Source: JANNRA01 sp031401035 (GTDB lineage Bacteria > Desulfobacterota > Binatia > HRBIN30 > CADEER01). From it: a DNA stretch of 49,499 nt. Position 1 is the stretch's first letter. Every line of letters starts with the position of its first letter. Shown here in pieces: positions 1 through 8,466 of this stretch. Both the position numbers and the translations under genes were made by a program. The stretch is from positions 1-49,499 of the forward strand of contig JANNRA010000200.1 in the NCBI GenBank assembly GCA_031401035.1, written 5' to 3'. The notes beneath the pieces are model-generated. The model was not told the DNA's origin, searched no databases, and saw only the letters and a list, made by a program, of their open reading frames with translations.

Positions 1-265
1 CGAGACTGACCACCGTCCCCGGCATCGGCGCACACACCGCGATCGCACCATCCGGTGGCATCGCCGGACCCGCGGCGATCGCACCATCCGCTGGAGGGCG
101 CCGCCCCGTCGGCGCCTGTTGCAGGGGGCTTCGGCGGCTCCATCCAACAGGCGCCGACGGGGCGGCGCCCTCCAGCGGATGGTGCGATCGCCGCGGGTCC
201 GGCGATGCCACCGGATGGTGCGATCGCGGTGTGTGCGCCGATGCCGGGGACGGTGGTCAGTCTCG
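1..265. repeat. Perfect 121-bp inverted repeat at the window edge
   Basis: Bases 1-121 are the exact reverse complement of bases 145-265, with a 23-nt spacer at 122-144. Pairing is perfect to base 1, so the repeat may continue outside the window. The right arm is in frame with the downstream biotinyl domain and is probably the genuine sequence. The left arm is probably a foldback, either a chimeric read or an assembly end, because a real 121-bp perfect palindrome with a short loop is unstable and this one ends exactly at the first base. Any protein sequence read from the left arm should be treated as unreliable. Confidence 0.9.
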
Positions 266-2043
266 AGTGCGCGGCGGGCGACAGGCTGGCGGCCGGGGCG
301 CCACTGCTGGTGCTGAACGCAATGAAGATGGAGCACGTCGTCGCGGCACCGACGGCCGGCCTGGTGCACCACCTCGCCGTCGCCGCCGGCGACACGGTGG
401 CCGAGGCGCAGCTGCTCGCCGTCATCGAACCCGGCGAGGCCGGCACGGGCGCCGCTGCCGCCGACCTCGTCGTCGACCTCGACGCCATCCGCCCCGATCT
501 CGCCGAAGTGTTGCGCCGACAGGCGTTGCTGCACGACGCGGCGCGCCCCGAGGCGGTGGCGCGGCGGCGTGCAACGTTCCAGCGCACGGCGCGCGAGAAC
601 CTCGACGATCTGTGCGACGCCGGCAGCTTCGTCGAGTACGGCGGCCTCGCCATCGCCGCGCAGCGCGGACGGCGTCCGCTCGACGACCTCATCGCGCGCA
701 CGCCCGGCGACGGCCTGGTGGCCGGCATCGGCCGGGTCAACTCGGCCCTGGTCGGCGCCGAGCGTGCCGCCTGCGCGGTCCTGTCCTACGACTACACGGT
801 CCTCGCCGGCACGCAGGGCTGGCAGAACCACCGCAAGAAGGACCGTCTCTTCGACCTCGTCGAACGCCTGCGGCTGCCGGTGGTGTTCTTCACCGAGGGG
901 GGCGGCGGCCGCCCCGGCGACACCGACGCGCCTGGCGTGGCGGCGCTCGACTGCATGGCCTTCTCGCTCTTCGCCGGCCTCAGCGGACTGGTGCCCCTGG
1001 TCGGCATCAACTCCGGCCGCTGCTTCGCCGGCAACGCGGCGTTGCTCGGTTGCTGCGACGTCGTCATCGCCACCGCCGACTCGACCATCGGCATGGGCGG
1101 CCCGGCGATGATCGAAGGCGGCGGTCTGGGCGTGTTCCGCCCAGAAGAGGTCGGGCCGATGGCGGTGCAGCGCGCCAACGGCGTCGTCGACATCGCCGTC
1201 GCCGACGAGGCCGAGGCGGTGCGCGTCGCCAAGCAGTACCTCTCCTACTTCCAGGGCCCGCTGACGCAGTGGACCTGCGACGACCAGCGCCGCCTGCGCG
1301 GCCTGGTGCCGGAGAACCGCTTGCGCGTTTATGATGTCCGCGCCGTCGTCACCGGGCTGGCCGACAGCGGCTCGGTGCTCGAGCTGCGGCGCGATTTCGG
1401 CCTCGGCATGGTCACCGCACTGGCGCGCATCGAGGGCCGCGCCCTCGGCATCGTCGCCAACGACCCGCCCCACCTGTCCGGCGCCATCGACGCGCCGGCG
1501 GCGGACAAAGCGGCGCGCTTCCTGCAGTTGTGCGACGCCTTCGACCTGCCGATCGTCTTCCTCTGCGACACACCGGGCTTCATGGTCGGTCCGGAGGCCG
1601 AGCGCACGGCGCTGGTGCGGCACTGCTGCCGCCTGTTCGTCGTCGGCGCCAGCCTGAGCGTGCCGTTCGGCACCATCGTCCTGCGCAAGTCCTACGGCCT
1701 CGGCGCGCAGGCGATGGCCGGCGGCAGCCAGAAGGCACCGCTGTTCACCGTCGCCTGGCCGAGCGGCGAGTTCGGCGGCATGGGCCTCGAGGGGGCGGTG
1801 AAGCTCGGCTTCCGCAAGGAACTCGCGGCGGTCGCCGATCCCGACGAGCGCCGCCGCCTGTTCGAGCACATGGTCGCGCGCGCCTATGCGCACGGCGAGG
1901 CGCTGAACACCGCGACGCACTTCGAGATCGACGATGTCATCGACCCCGCCGATTCGCGTCGCTGGATCGCCACCGCATTGCAGGCGGCACCGCCACCGGC
2001 GCGGCGTGCGGGCAAGAAGCGGCCCTGCATCGACACCTGGTGA
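55..2043 (+). CDS. Acyl-CoA carboxylase, biotinyl domain fused to carboxyltransferase (5' end unreliable)
   Basis: The C-terminal part is a biotin-dependent acyl-CoA carboxylase. A biotinyl domain covers about residues 58-125, with the AMKME motif and the biotin-accepting lysine at K91. A carboxyltransferase domain follows (about 170-650), with the glycine-rich oxyanion segments GGGGRPGD and LCDTPGFMVG. It would move carboxyl from biotin to an acyl-CoA. In related proteins a biotin carboxylase precedes the biotinyl domain in one chain, so this may be the tail of a ~1,100-aa BC-BCCP-CT fusion whose start lies outside the window. The ATG at 55 lies in the left arm of the foldback and is probably not the real start; residues from about 31 on come from the trustworthy arm. 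The acyl substrate cannot be told from sequence alone. Confidence 0.85.
   Translation: MASPDPRRSHHPLEGAAPSAPVAGGFGGSIQQAPTGRRPPADGAIAAGPAMPPDGAIAVCAPMPGTVVSLECAAGDRLAAGAPLLVLNAMKMEHVVAAPTAGLVHHLAVAAGDTVAEAQLLAVIEPGEAGTGAAAADLVVDLDAIRPDLAEVLRRQALLHDAARPEAVARRRATFQRTARENLDDLCDAGSFVEYGGLAIAAQRGRRPLDDLIARTPGDGLVAGIGRVNSALVGAERAACAVLSYDYTVLAGTQGWQNHRKKDRLFDLVERLRLPVVFFTEGGGGRPGDTDAPGVAALDCMAFSLFAGLSGLVPLVGINSGRCFAGNAALLGCCDVVIATADSTIGMGGPAMIEGGGLGVFRPEEVGPMAVQRANGVVDIAVADEAEAVRVAKQYLSYFQGPLTQWTCDDQRRLRGLVPENRLRVYDVRAVVTGLADSGSVLELRRDFGLGMVTALARIEGRALGIVANDPPHLSGAIDAPAADKAARFLQLCDAFDLPIVFLCDTPGFMVGPEAERTALVRHCCRLFVVGASLSVPFGTIVLRKSYGLGAQAMAGGSQKAPLFTVAWPSGEFGGMGLEGAVKLGFRKELAAVADPDERRRLFEHMVARAYAHGEALNTATHFEIDDVIDPADSRRWIATALQAAPPPARRAGKKRPCIDTW
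140..190. repeat. Dispersed palindromic repeat, copy A (in frame)
   Basis: This segment carries the core GGCGCCGACGGGGCGGCGCC and ends in GGATGGTGCGATCG. It is nearly identical to 11245-11291, which shares CCATCC, ACAGGCGCCGACGGGGCGGC and a GGATGCGATCG tail. Here it falls in the linker just before the biotinyl domain and is read in frame as a Pro/Arg-rich stretch. The copy at 11245 is intergenic, so this looks like a mobile or recurrent genomic repeat rather than a protein motif. Confidence 0.6.
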
Positions 2044-2046
2044 GGT

Positions 2047-2116
2047 GTGGAGTGCGGCGCGTCAGCGGCGCTGACGCGCCGCGCCGATCCAGCGGCGCTG
2101 ACGCGCCGCACTCCAC
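2047..2116. repeat. Intergenic palindromic repeat (20-bp stem with nested hairpin)
   Basis: The arms 2047-2066 and 2097-2116 are perfectly complementary over 20 bp (GTGGAGTGCGGCGCGTCAGC). Inside, a 20-bp direct repeat, CAGCGGCGCTGACGCGCCGC, occurs twice (about 2064 and 2090). The first copy is part of a 25-base near-palindrome with only its centre unpaired. The element fills the gap between the stop of the carboxyltransferase gene and the next gene. It may act as a transcript-end hairpin, but it has no U-tract and looks more like a REP-type dispersed element. Confidence 0.65.
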
Positions 2117-2155
2117 ATGGCTTGTGCCACGCCCCCCTTCGCGTATTGTCTTCTC

Positions 2156-3511
2156 GTGCCCACCAAGCCGCGCAAGCCGACTCGCCAATCGCGCGTGCCG
2201 ACCGGCCGCATCGAACGCCTGGCGCGGCTCGGCTGGCTGGCGGGCGAGGTAGCGCTGGGCGGCATCAGCGAGGCGGCCAAGCGTTTCACCGGCGCCAGCG
2301 AGGCGGCGACCAGTGTCTTCCTCACCGCGACCAACGCCAAGAAACTCGCCGAGCGGTTGTCGCGCATGCGCGGCGCGGCGATGAAGCTGGGGCAGCTGTT
2401 GTCGCTCGAGGGACAGGACTTCCTGCCGGCGGAAGTCGCCGACGCGCTGTCGATTCTGCGCGCCGAGGGCGACAGCATGCCGGAGGCGCAGGTGCGGCAG
2501 GTGCTGGCGCGCAACTACGGCAAACAGTGGGAGCGCCGCTTCAGCACCTTCGGCATCGATCCGATCGCGGCGGCGTCGATCGGCCAGGTGCACCATGCGA
2601 TCACTGCCGACGGACGCGAGGTGGCGCTGAAGATCCAGTACCCGGGCGTCTCGGACAGTATCGAGAGCGACGTCGACAACCTCGCCTCGATCCTCAAGCT
2701 CTCGCGCCTGCTGCCGCGCGACTTCGACATCTCGGGCATCCTCCTCGAGGCGAAGCGGCAGTTGCGGCAGGAGTGCGACTACAAAGCCGAGGCGCGCCAC
2801 CTGCGCGCCTACGCCGACAAGCTCGGCGACGAACCGGGCGTCGTCATCCCGCGCGTGCACGACGACCTGACGACGTCGCACATCCTGGCCATGGACTACC
2901 TCGAGGGCGCCCCGCTCGACACCCTCACCGATCCCAGCCACGGCCAGCGCCAGCGCGACAAGGTCGGCACGCTGCTCTACCGCATTCTCTTCCGCGAACT
3001 CTTCGAACTGCGCTACATGCAGACCGACCCCAACTTCGCCAACTACATGTTGCTGCCGAACGGCGACGTCGCGCTGCTCGACTACGGTGCCGTGCGCGCG
3101 CTGCCGGCGCGCCTGAGCGAACTCTACCGGCGCATCTTTCTCGCCAGCATGTGCCACGATCGCCCTGCGTTGCGCGCGGCGATGCTGGCCATGGGCTTCT
3201 TCGACCCGGCCGAGCGCCCCGACCGCGTCGAGGGCCTGCTCGATCTGTTCCTCATCGGCTGCGAGCCCTTCGCGCACCGCGGCCTGTATGACTTCGGCGC
3301 CTCCGACATGCCGTCGCGCGCGCGCGACTCGGGCATGGACCTCACCGTGCAGAAGGGGTTCCTGCGGCCGCCGCCGCCGGAAACGATCTTCCTGCACCGC
3401 AAGCTCGGCGGCACATTCCTGCTCTGCGCGCGCATCGGTGCGCGCGTCAACGTGCGCGCGCTGCTGCAGCCGCACGTCGACGCGCCGGCGCCGGCGGCCG
3501 CGACGGGATAG
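2156..3511 (+). CDS. ABC1/UbiB (ADCK)-family atypical kinase
   Basis: An ABC1-family kinase-like protein of about 451 aa. It shows the family's KxGQ motif (KLGQ, K77), the alanine-rich nucleotide loop AAAS (138-141) in place of a P-loop, the VALK lysine (K159), the ECDYKAEA ExD-type motif, the catalytic-loop equivalent DPNFAN (D291) and DYG (D309) in place of DFG. Family members such as UbiB, Coq8 and AarF support isoprenoid-quinone synthesis or lipid homeostasis, usually at the membrane. I see no transmembrane tail here, so it resembles the soluble ADCK subgroup. I chose GTG 2156 because the upstream ATG at 2117 abuts the palindromic repeat and adds only non-conserved residues. Neither start has a clear Shine-Dalgarno site. 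Confidence 0.85.
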   Translation: MPTKPRKPTRQSRVPTGRIERLARLGWLAGEVALGGISEAAKRFTGASEAATSVFLTATNAKKLAERLSRMRGAAMKLGQLLSLEGQDFLPAEVADALSILRAEGDSMPEAQVRQVLARNYGKQWERRFSTFGIDPIAAASIGQVHHAITADGREVALKIQYPGVSDSIESDVDNLASILKLSRLLPRDFDISGILLEAKRQLRQECDYKAEARHLRAYADKLGDEPGVVIPRVHDDLTTSHILAMDYLEGAPLDTLTDPSHGQRQRDKVGTLLYRILFRELFELRYMQTDPNFANYMLLPNGDVALLDYGAVRALPARLSELYRRIFLASMCHDRPALRAAMLAMGFFDPAERPDRVEGLLDLFLIGCEPFAHRGLYDFGASDMPSRARDSGMDLTVQKGFLRPPPPETIFLHRKLGGTFLLCARIGARVNVRALLQPHVDAPAPAAATG

Positions 3512-3554
3512 CCTGCGGCCGCCGCCCCGGGGGGGACGGGAGCGGTGACGCGAG

Positions 3555-4424
3555 TTACTGCGGCATCCCCTTCAGCGCGTCCCGCCCGGTCGTCCTGGCG
3601 AAGTCCGCCGGCACCACGAACAGCTCCGCCGGCACCGGCTTCTCCTCCACCGCCATCACCTCCTCGATGCGGTAGCGGCCGCCTTGCAACGTCTGCACCA
3701 GCACCGGCAGGCCCTTGCCCTGCAGCGCCTTGCGCACCGTCTCCTTGCGCATCGAGGCGGGCGTCATCTGCTCCATGCGCTCCGACACCTCGCGCAGCGT
3801 CTTGTCGAGTCCGGGCCGGTCCTGCGTCACCCAGCCGATCACCGTCGCGTCGCCGTCGACGGCCTCGTACGCCGTCGCCTTCATGCCGTTGATCGTCTGG
3901 CTGCGGTCGAGCGGCTTGGTGGTGATCGGCGCCGCCTTCGCCTCGCCGTCGGGCGGACCCATGTTCTTCATCATCGCTTCCATCTGCGTGCGCTGGTCGG
4001 GTGGCATCTTGGCCATCCGCTCGTCCATCATCTTGCGCAGTTGCTTCATCTTGTCCGCCATCGCCGTCGCGTCGGCCTCGGACCACTCGATGTAGCGCTT
4101 CTCCGCTGGCACGACGAACCAGGTCAGGCCCTTGTCCAGGTCGATGATGGCGTACCCGGCGCGGTTCCCCTCCAGCGGCGCGTCCATCCGGACCTTCTTG
4201 CCGCTGACGTAGACCGTGCTCTCCTTCACGTCCGGCTTGGCGTCCTTGAGCAGGGCCTCCGGCATCAACTTCAGCGTCGCCGCCGCGTCCGGCACCTTGC
4301 CGCCGTTGGCGGCGGCAAGCTGATCGGTGCTCACCGCCATCGTGCGCAACTTGATCGAGCCGTCGAAGGCGGCCGCGCTGCCGGCCGTCGCCAACAGCGC
4401 CACGAGAATGAGGGGGATGCGCAT
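3555..4424 (-). CDS. Secreted DUF4412-like protein
   Basis: A 289-aa protein with a clear signal peptide (hydrophobic segment after MRIPL, cleavage near SAAA-FDG). The start at 4424 has AAGGAG eight bases upstream; a longer frame continues upstream but is not needed. The mature part alternates beta-strand-like segments (DGKK/R-type turns, WFVVPAEKRYIEW) with a charged helix of repeated Met/Lys residues around MKQLRKMMDERMAKM. This pattern resembles DUF4412 periplasmic proteins of unknown function. It lies 50 bp downstream of the WYL regulator on the same strand and could be co-transcribed with it. It converges on the ABC1 gene. Confidence 0.7.
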   Translation of the reverse strand: MRIPLILVALLATAGSAAAFDGSIKLRTMAVSTDQLAAANGGKVPDAAATLKLMPEALLKDAKPDVKESTVYVSGKKVRMDAPLEGNRAGYAIIDLDKGLTWFVVPAEKRYIEWSEADATAMADKMKQLRKMMDERMAKMPPDQRTQMEAMMKNMGPPDGEAKAAPITTKPLDRSQTINGMKATAYEAVDGDATVIGWVTQDRPGLDKTLREVSERMEQMTPASMRKETVRKALQGKGLPVLVQTLQGGRYRIEEVMAVEEKPVPAELFVVPADFARTTGRDALKGMPQ

Positions 4425-4474
4425 ACAATGCTCCTTCAGCTGCGCCCGACCCTGCCCAGCCCAGCACATTCCAG

Positions 4475-5494
4475 TCAAGCCTTGCGATAGGCGCGTGCCG
4501 CCAAGCGCAGCATCGCCGCGATCTCCTCGCGCAAGGTCGCCGGCCGCAGCACCTCGACGTGCGGACCCAGCCCGAGGATCCAGTACTTCAGCTCGGCGAC
4601 GCCGCGCACCGTCATGCTCAGCACCCACCCCCCGTCGCGGCGGGCGCGGAAGTGCTGCGTCGGATGCAGCTGCCGCGACGCCAGGTAGGCGTGCGTCTCG
4701 GCATCCTTGACGAGGATCTCGACCGCCGTTTCCGGCCCTTCGATGAGGCCGAAGATGCCCTCGGTGTAGCGCTCGGGCGAGTAGCTGTCGGGATACTCGA
4801 AGCGCTCGGCGAGCTTCTCGACGCCGCGCATGCGCTCGACCGCCAGGGCGATGATCTTGCGACCGCGGTCGCTACGCCCGACCAGGTACAGCCCGCCGCG
4901 GTACATCAGGAGCGTGTAGGGCTCGAACACGTGCGTCTTGCCCTGTCCGAGCAGGCCGCCGTAGTCGATGCGCAGGCAGCGGTTGTTGACCAGGCCGACG
5001 ACGATGGCGTCGAGGTGCTCGTCGAAGGCGCGGTAGTCCTTCATCGCGTGCGGCACCGCGTAGAAGCGGCGCTTGAAGTCGGCCAGGCGGGCCCCGTCGA
5101 CGCCGCGCACCGACTTGCGCACGCGCTCCCAGAGCTCGTCGACTCCGTCGCGGATCACCGTGCCGGCGAGGAACTGGAAGACCGACAGGGCGAAGTAGAA
5201 GAACAGCACCTGGTAGGCCGTCGACTCGCCGAGCGCCGCCGAGTCGGTCAGGCGCAGCATCCGCTGCGTGCCGCGCCGGAAGGTCTCGAGCACCGGACGG
5301 CTGGCGTCATCGAGCAGCTCGGTGCGGGCGATCGCCAGATAGCGCAGCAGGGTCCGTTCCGAGATCCCGAGCTCCGCCTGGACGCCGGCGAAACTCCAGC
5401 CGTGTGGGCGCGTCTGCAGGCCGAGCAGCAGCCGCGCCAGGCGCACCGCTGCCCCGTAGGTCGGCTTGCGCGCCGCGCGTCGTCGTGTCGCCAT
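4475..5494 (-). CDS. WYL-domain transcriptional regulator
   Basis: A 339-aa protein with an N-terminal winged HTH (about 20-65, around ELGISERTLLRYL) and a WYL domain in the second half. The WYL core includes LRIDYGG, the strand GLYLVGRSDRGRKIIALAVE and RMRGVEKL, followed by a C-terminal extension domain that ends near ILGLGPHVEVL. WYL proteins regulate transcription in response to ligands, often nucleic acids, in DNA-damage and phage-defence settings; the target here is unknown. ATG 5494 was chosen because GGAGG lies six bases before it. The start region is divergent from the FixJ-like gene, with 79 bp between them. Confidence 0.85.
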   Translation of the reverse strand: MATRRRAARKPTYGAAVRLARLLLGLQTRPHGWSFAGVQAELGISERTLLRYLAIARTELLDDASRPVLETFRRGTQRMLRLTDSAALGESTAYQVLFFYFALSVFQFLAGTVIRDGVDELWERVRKSVRGVDGARLADFKRRFYAVPHAMKDYRAFDEHLDAIVVGLVNNRCLRIDYGGLLGQGKTHVFEPYTLLMYRGGLYLVGRSDRGRKIIALAVERMRGVEKLAERFEYPDSYSPERYTEGIFGLIEGPETAVEILVKDAETHAYLASRQLHPTQHFRARRDGGWVLSMTVRGVAELKYWILGLGPHVEVLRPATLREEIAAMLRLAARAYRKA

Positions 5495-5573
5495 GCGTTC
5501 CTCCATTTGCAGCCATCGCGCCAGGCGCGCCGCGTGTCAACGGCTGGCACGGCGCATCGCCTACGGTGGGCGC

Positions 5574-6194
5574 ATGCACGACGCTCCGGATCCCCTGGCG
5601 CCCACCGTCTTCGTGGTGGACGACGACGTCAGCCTGCGCGCCGCGGTTGCCTGGCTGCTGGAATCGATCAGCCTCGCCGTCGAGACTTTCGAGTCCGGCG
5701 AAGCTTTTCTCGCCGCCTGCACGCCGCAGCGTCGCGGCTGCGTCATCGTCGATCTCGCCCTGCCCGGCCTCGGCGGCGTCGAGCTGCAGGCCGCGCTCAC
5801 GGCGCGCGGCATCTTCCTTCCGGTGATCATCGTCACCGGCTACGCCGGCGTCGCCAGCGTCGTCGCTGCCTTTCGCCACGGCGCCTTCGACTACCTCGAG
5901 AAGCCGTGCAGCGACCAGGTCCTGCTCGATTGCGTCAATGCCGCCCTCGCGCAGGACGCCGCGGCCCGCGCCCTGCGTCGCGGCGCCGCCGAGCGCGCCG
6001 CCCGTCTCGCCCGCCTGAGTCGGCGCGAACGCGAGGTGCTCGGCCTCGTCTGCGGTGGCCACACCTCACGCGAGATCGCCGTGTTGCTCGCGCTCAGCCC
6101 GCGCACCGTCGAGGCGCACCGCATCCGCTGCATGCAGAAGCTCGCCGCCGACTCGCTCGCCGATCTCGTCCGCCTCGGCTGCCCGCCGCCGTGA
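5574..6194 (+). CDS. FixJ/NarL-type response regulator
   Basis: A 206-aa two-domain regulator. The receiver domain (about 10-125) has the acidic cluster VVDDD (14-18), the phospho-acceptor in VIVDLALPG (D60), the conserved Thr in IIVTGYAG and K110 in LEKP. A LuxR/GerE helix-turn-helix (about 140-203) follows, with LSRREREVL and SPRTVEAHRIRCMQKL. The Y-L-E-K-P segment and the order of domains resemble the FixJ subgroup. No histidine kinase lies next to it, so it is an orphan regulator in this window. The ATG at 5574 begins only nine residues before the first strand, as usual for the family. Confidence 0.85.
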   Translation: MHDAPDPLAPTVFVVDDDVSLRAAVAWLLESISLAVETFESGEAFLAACTPQRRGCVIVDLALPGLGGVELQAALTARGIFLPVIIVTGYAGVASVVAAFRHGAFDYLEKPCSDQVLLDCVNAALAQDAAARALRRGAAERAARLARLSRREREVLGLVCGGHTSREIAVLLALSPRTVEAHRIRCMQKLAADSLADLVRLGCPPP

Positions 6195-6304
6195 GGGGAA
6201 TTGCGGTTGGGGTCTTTCCCGCCGATGCCCGCCCTCCAGGGATTCGTCACACCGGTCAGCGCTGCCTTGTCCCGCTCCCCAAGGTCCACTACCTCCGACT
6301 CGTG

Positions 6305-7717
6305 ATGCTCCCCCGCCCCGCCCTAGTCGCCCACGCCGACTGGAGCACCACGGCCGGCAAGCGTTGGATTGCCCGCGCCACGCGCACCGCCGACGCCGCC
6401 TACCTCGCCGATCGGCCCGAGCTCGTCGGCGATGCCACCACCCTCGTCGCGCGCCTTGCCGCGCACGGCAGCGCGCTGCTCGGGGTCGACTTCGCCATCG
6501 GCCTGCCGCGCCGCTACGCCGAGCGTGCCGGCGTCGCCAACTTTCTCTCCTTCCTGCATCACGCCGATCGTGGCGACTGGCGCGACGTTCTCAGCGTCGC
6601 GACGCGACCGAGCGAGATCACCATGCACCGCCCCTTCTACCCGCAGCGTCCAGGCGGTACTCGCCACGCGCACCTCCTCGAGGCGCACGGCGCAGCATCG
6701 CTGGACGACCTGCGTCGCCGCTGCGAACTGGCCCACCCCGAACGGCGCGCCGCGGCGCCGCTGTTCTGGACCCTCGGCGGCCAGCAGGTCGGGCGCGCCG
6801 CCATCGCCGGCTGGCGCGAGATGCTCATCCCCGCCCTGCGCAGCCGCCCGATGACCATCCAGCTCTGGCCGTTCATGGGCGGCCTGCCGGCGCTGCTGGC
6901 ACGTGGCGGCGTCACCATCGCCGAAACCTACCCGGCCGAGAGTTATCGCCACCTCGGCGTGACATTCCCCAGCGCGCGCCGCGGCGAGCGTGGCGGCAAG
7001 CGCGTCCAGTCGGCGCGCCGCGCCCATGCCGCCGCCCTGCTGGCCTGGGCGTCGCGCCACGGCGTCGGCGTCACCGACGCGTTGCGCGCCGAGATCGACG
7101 ACGGCTTCGGCCCGCGCGCCGACGGCGAGGACCGCTTCGACGCCGTCGTCGGCCTCTTCGGCATGCTCGCCGTCATACTTGGCGAGCACGACGCCGGCGA
7201 GTGTGACGACGCGGTGATCCGTACCACCGAGGGCTGGATCCTCGGCCAACCCGTCCCCGCCGACCTGCGCCCGCCTTCGACGCCATCGTCGTTGCACCCC
7301 TATCTGCGCACCACCTACTGGGCCTTCACCGCGACCGATGCGCTCGCCATTCGCCCCGACCGCGCGCACCCACAGCTGGACGCCCTGCTCGCGCAGCACG
7401 GCGCGCAGCGCTGGGCCTACCTCACCGCCCACAACCCCGGCGCCGACGCCGCGACGCCGCGGGACAACGACGCCGCCCAGCGGCAGCTTGCGGCGCGGCT
7501 CGACGCCCACGGCCGCACCACCTATCCCGGCTTCGGCGTCGGCGACGACGGGATCTGGCCGCCCGAGGAGAGCCTGCTCGTCGTCGACGTCGCGCGCGAT
7601 GACGCCGTCGCCATCGGCCGCCGCTTCGCCCAGGACGCCGTCGTTGTCGGCATACGCGACGCACCCGCCATCGTCCTCGACGTCCGCTCCGACCCGCCGC
7701 GCGCGTGGACAGCGTGA
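6305..7717 (+). CDS. Uncharacterised protein with DUF3293-like C-terminus
   Basis: About 470 aa in two parts. The first ~340 residues carry highly ordered motifs: an ADWSTTAGKRW start, LLGVDFAIGLP, RPFYPQRPGG, FWTLGGQQVGRAAI, GWREML, QLWPFMGG and ETYPAESY. These suggest a DUF429-like or RNase-H-like fold, but I cannot name the activity. The last ~110 residues (YLTAHNPGA, RQLAARLDAHG, YPGFG, WPPEESLLV, AIGRRFAQDAVVV) match the DUF3293 pattern. Fusion of the two is the notable point. The frame is open far upstream, but ATG 6305 begins the conserved part. A decayed copy of its 3' end lies at 8467-8606. Confidence 0.65.
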   Translation: MLPRPALVAHADWSTTAGKRWIARATRTADAAYLADRPELVGDATTLVARLAAHGSALLGVDFAIGLPRRYAERAGVANFLSFLHHADRGDWRDVLSVATRPSEITMHRPFYPQRPGGTRHAHLLEAHGAASLDDLRRRCELAHPERRAAAPLFWTLGGQQVGRAAIAGWREMLIPALRSRPMTIQLWPFMGGLPALLARGGVTIAETYPAESYRHLGVTFPSARRGERGGKRVQSARRAHAAALLAWASRHGVGVTDALRAEIDDGFGPRADGEDRFDAVVGLFGMLAVILGEHDAGECDDAVIRTTEGWILGQPVPADLRPPSTPSSLHPYLRTTYWAFTATDALAIRPDRAHPQLDALLAQHGAQRWAYLTAHNPGADAATPRDNDAAQRQLAARLDAHGRTTYPGFGVGDDGIWPPEESLLVVDVARDDAVAIGRRFAQDAVVVGIRDAPAIVLDVRSDPPRAWTA

Positions 7718-7739
7718 CCGTTCAGGGGGAAGGCGACCG

Positions 7740-8096
7740 CTAGATCAGATCGAGGAACTCCAGCAGAGCGCGCCGCACCTCCTCTTGGACGGCCTCGGGT
7801 GCCGGGCCGAGGTCACGGCGGAAGAGGGTGTTGTCCCAGGCGAGGATCTGATCGACGAGGACGTCGCTGTCGCGCGCCAGTCCGCAGGCGCCCGCCGGAA
7901 TCCGCACGCGGAGCGGAAAGGCCTCCTCGTGAACGATCTTCGTCGTCAGCGGCAGGACGACGGTGCTCGGCAATCCCGCCGCGCCGAACTCCGTCGGCTG
8001 GATCGCCAGACACGGGCGTTGCTTGCCCGGCTTGGTCCCCGCGCGCGGGTCGAGCGTGGCGACGTAGACGTGCCAGCGCCGCGGGACGATCGGCAT
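7740..8096 (-). CDS. PemK/MazF-like mRNA interferase toxin
   Basis: A 118-aa protein matching the PemK/MazF (CcdB/PemK beta-barrel) toxin family. It has an early WHVYVATLDP strand, the GTKPGKQRPCL segment typical of the family's RNase site, PLTTKI and a DSDVLVDQILAWD strand. Such toxins cut mRNA when the antitoxin is lost. Its ATG overlaps the antitoxin stop by one base (TGATG), showing coupled translation. The gene converges on the DUF3293-tailed gene with a 22-bp gap. Confidence 0.8.
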   Translation of the reverse strand: MPIVPRRWHVYVATLDPRAGTKPGKQRPCLAIQPTEFGAAGLPSTVVLPLTTKIVHEEAFPLRVRIPAGACGLARDSDVLVDQILAWDNTLFRRDLGPAPEAVQEEVRRALLEFLDLI

Positions 8097-8335
8097 CAGT
8101 CGAGCCGGCGCAGGCGGCTGTGCCGACCGAAGTCGCGGAGCACCGCCCCGCTCTCGCGAGCGACGACTCCGGCCGCCCGGCGCCACTTCGCCATCCGCTC
8201 GGTGCGCTCGGCGTCGCGCTCGAGCAGATCGAGCGCCGAGCGTACCACTTCGATCTTGGTGCGTGCGCGCAGCCGCTTCTTGAGCGACTCGATTCGTTCG
8301 GCGTCGGCTTCCTGCAGCATGAGCGGCTTCCCCAT
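8096..8335 (-). CDS. Ribbon-helix-helix-like antitoxin
   Basis: A 79-aa protein placed directly before the PemK/MazF-like toxin. The segment ERIESLKKRLRARTKIEVVRSALDLL has the strand-helix-helix spacing of small RHH repressors. The basic C-terminal third would wrap the toxin. The start has GGGGGA seven bases upstream. Antitoxins of this kind usually repress their own promoter, and an AT-rich, partly palindromic segment lies just upstream (8346-8370). Confidence 0.7.
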   Translation of the reverse strand: MGKPLMLQEADAERIESLKKRLRARTKIEVVRSALDLLERDAERTERMAKWRRAAGVVARESGAVLRDFGRHSRLRRLD

Positions 8336-8345
8336 CGGCGTCCCC

Positions 8346-8391
8346 CAGTGAGTTTATCCACGAGTATACTTGCAGATTTACTCCGCCCGAC
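8346..8391 (-). promoter_or_regulatory. Probable autoregulated promoter of the PemK/MazF-type pair
   Basis: Reading the minus strand, TATACT (8363-8368) sits about 30 bp before the antitoxin start, inside an AT-rich segment (AAGTATACTCGTGGATAAACT) that stands out in a ~70% GC region. GTATAC is itself palindromic and could be part of an operator for the antitoxin. No good -35 hexamer is visible, so the promoter call rests on the -10 and composition. Confidence 0.35.
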
Positions 8392-8466
8392 GCAACGGAG
8401 CACAGCACACCGAAGCGGGAGAGCCCGCGCCGCGCCGCTTGCGCGGTCGGCAGTGGCCCCCACTTC

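Noticed and set aside
4559..6304. Long plus-strand open frame running from inside the WYL gene to the DUF3293-tailed gene
   Set aside because: It is antisense to the WYL gene and out of frame with the FixJ-like gene, its sequence is Arg/Ala/Gly-rich without motifs, and both of those real genes have clear domains. Only the part after 6305 is protein-like.
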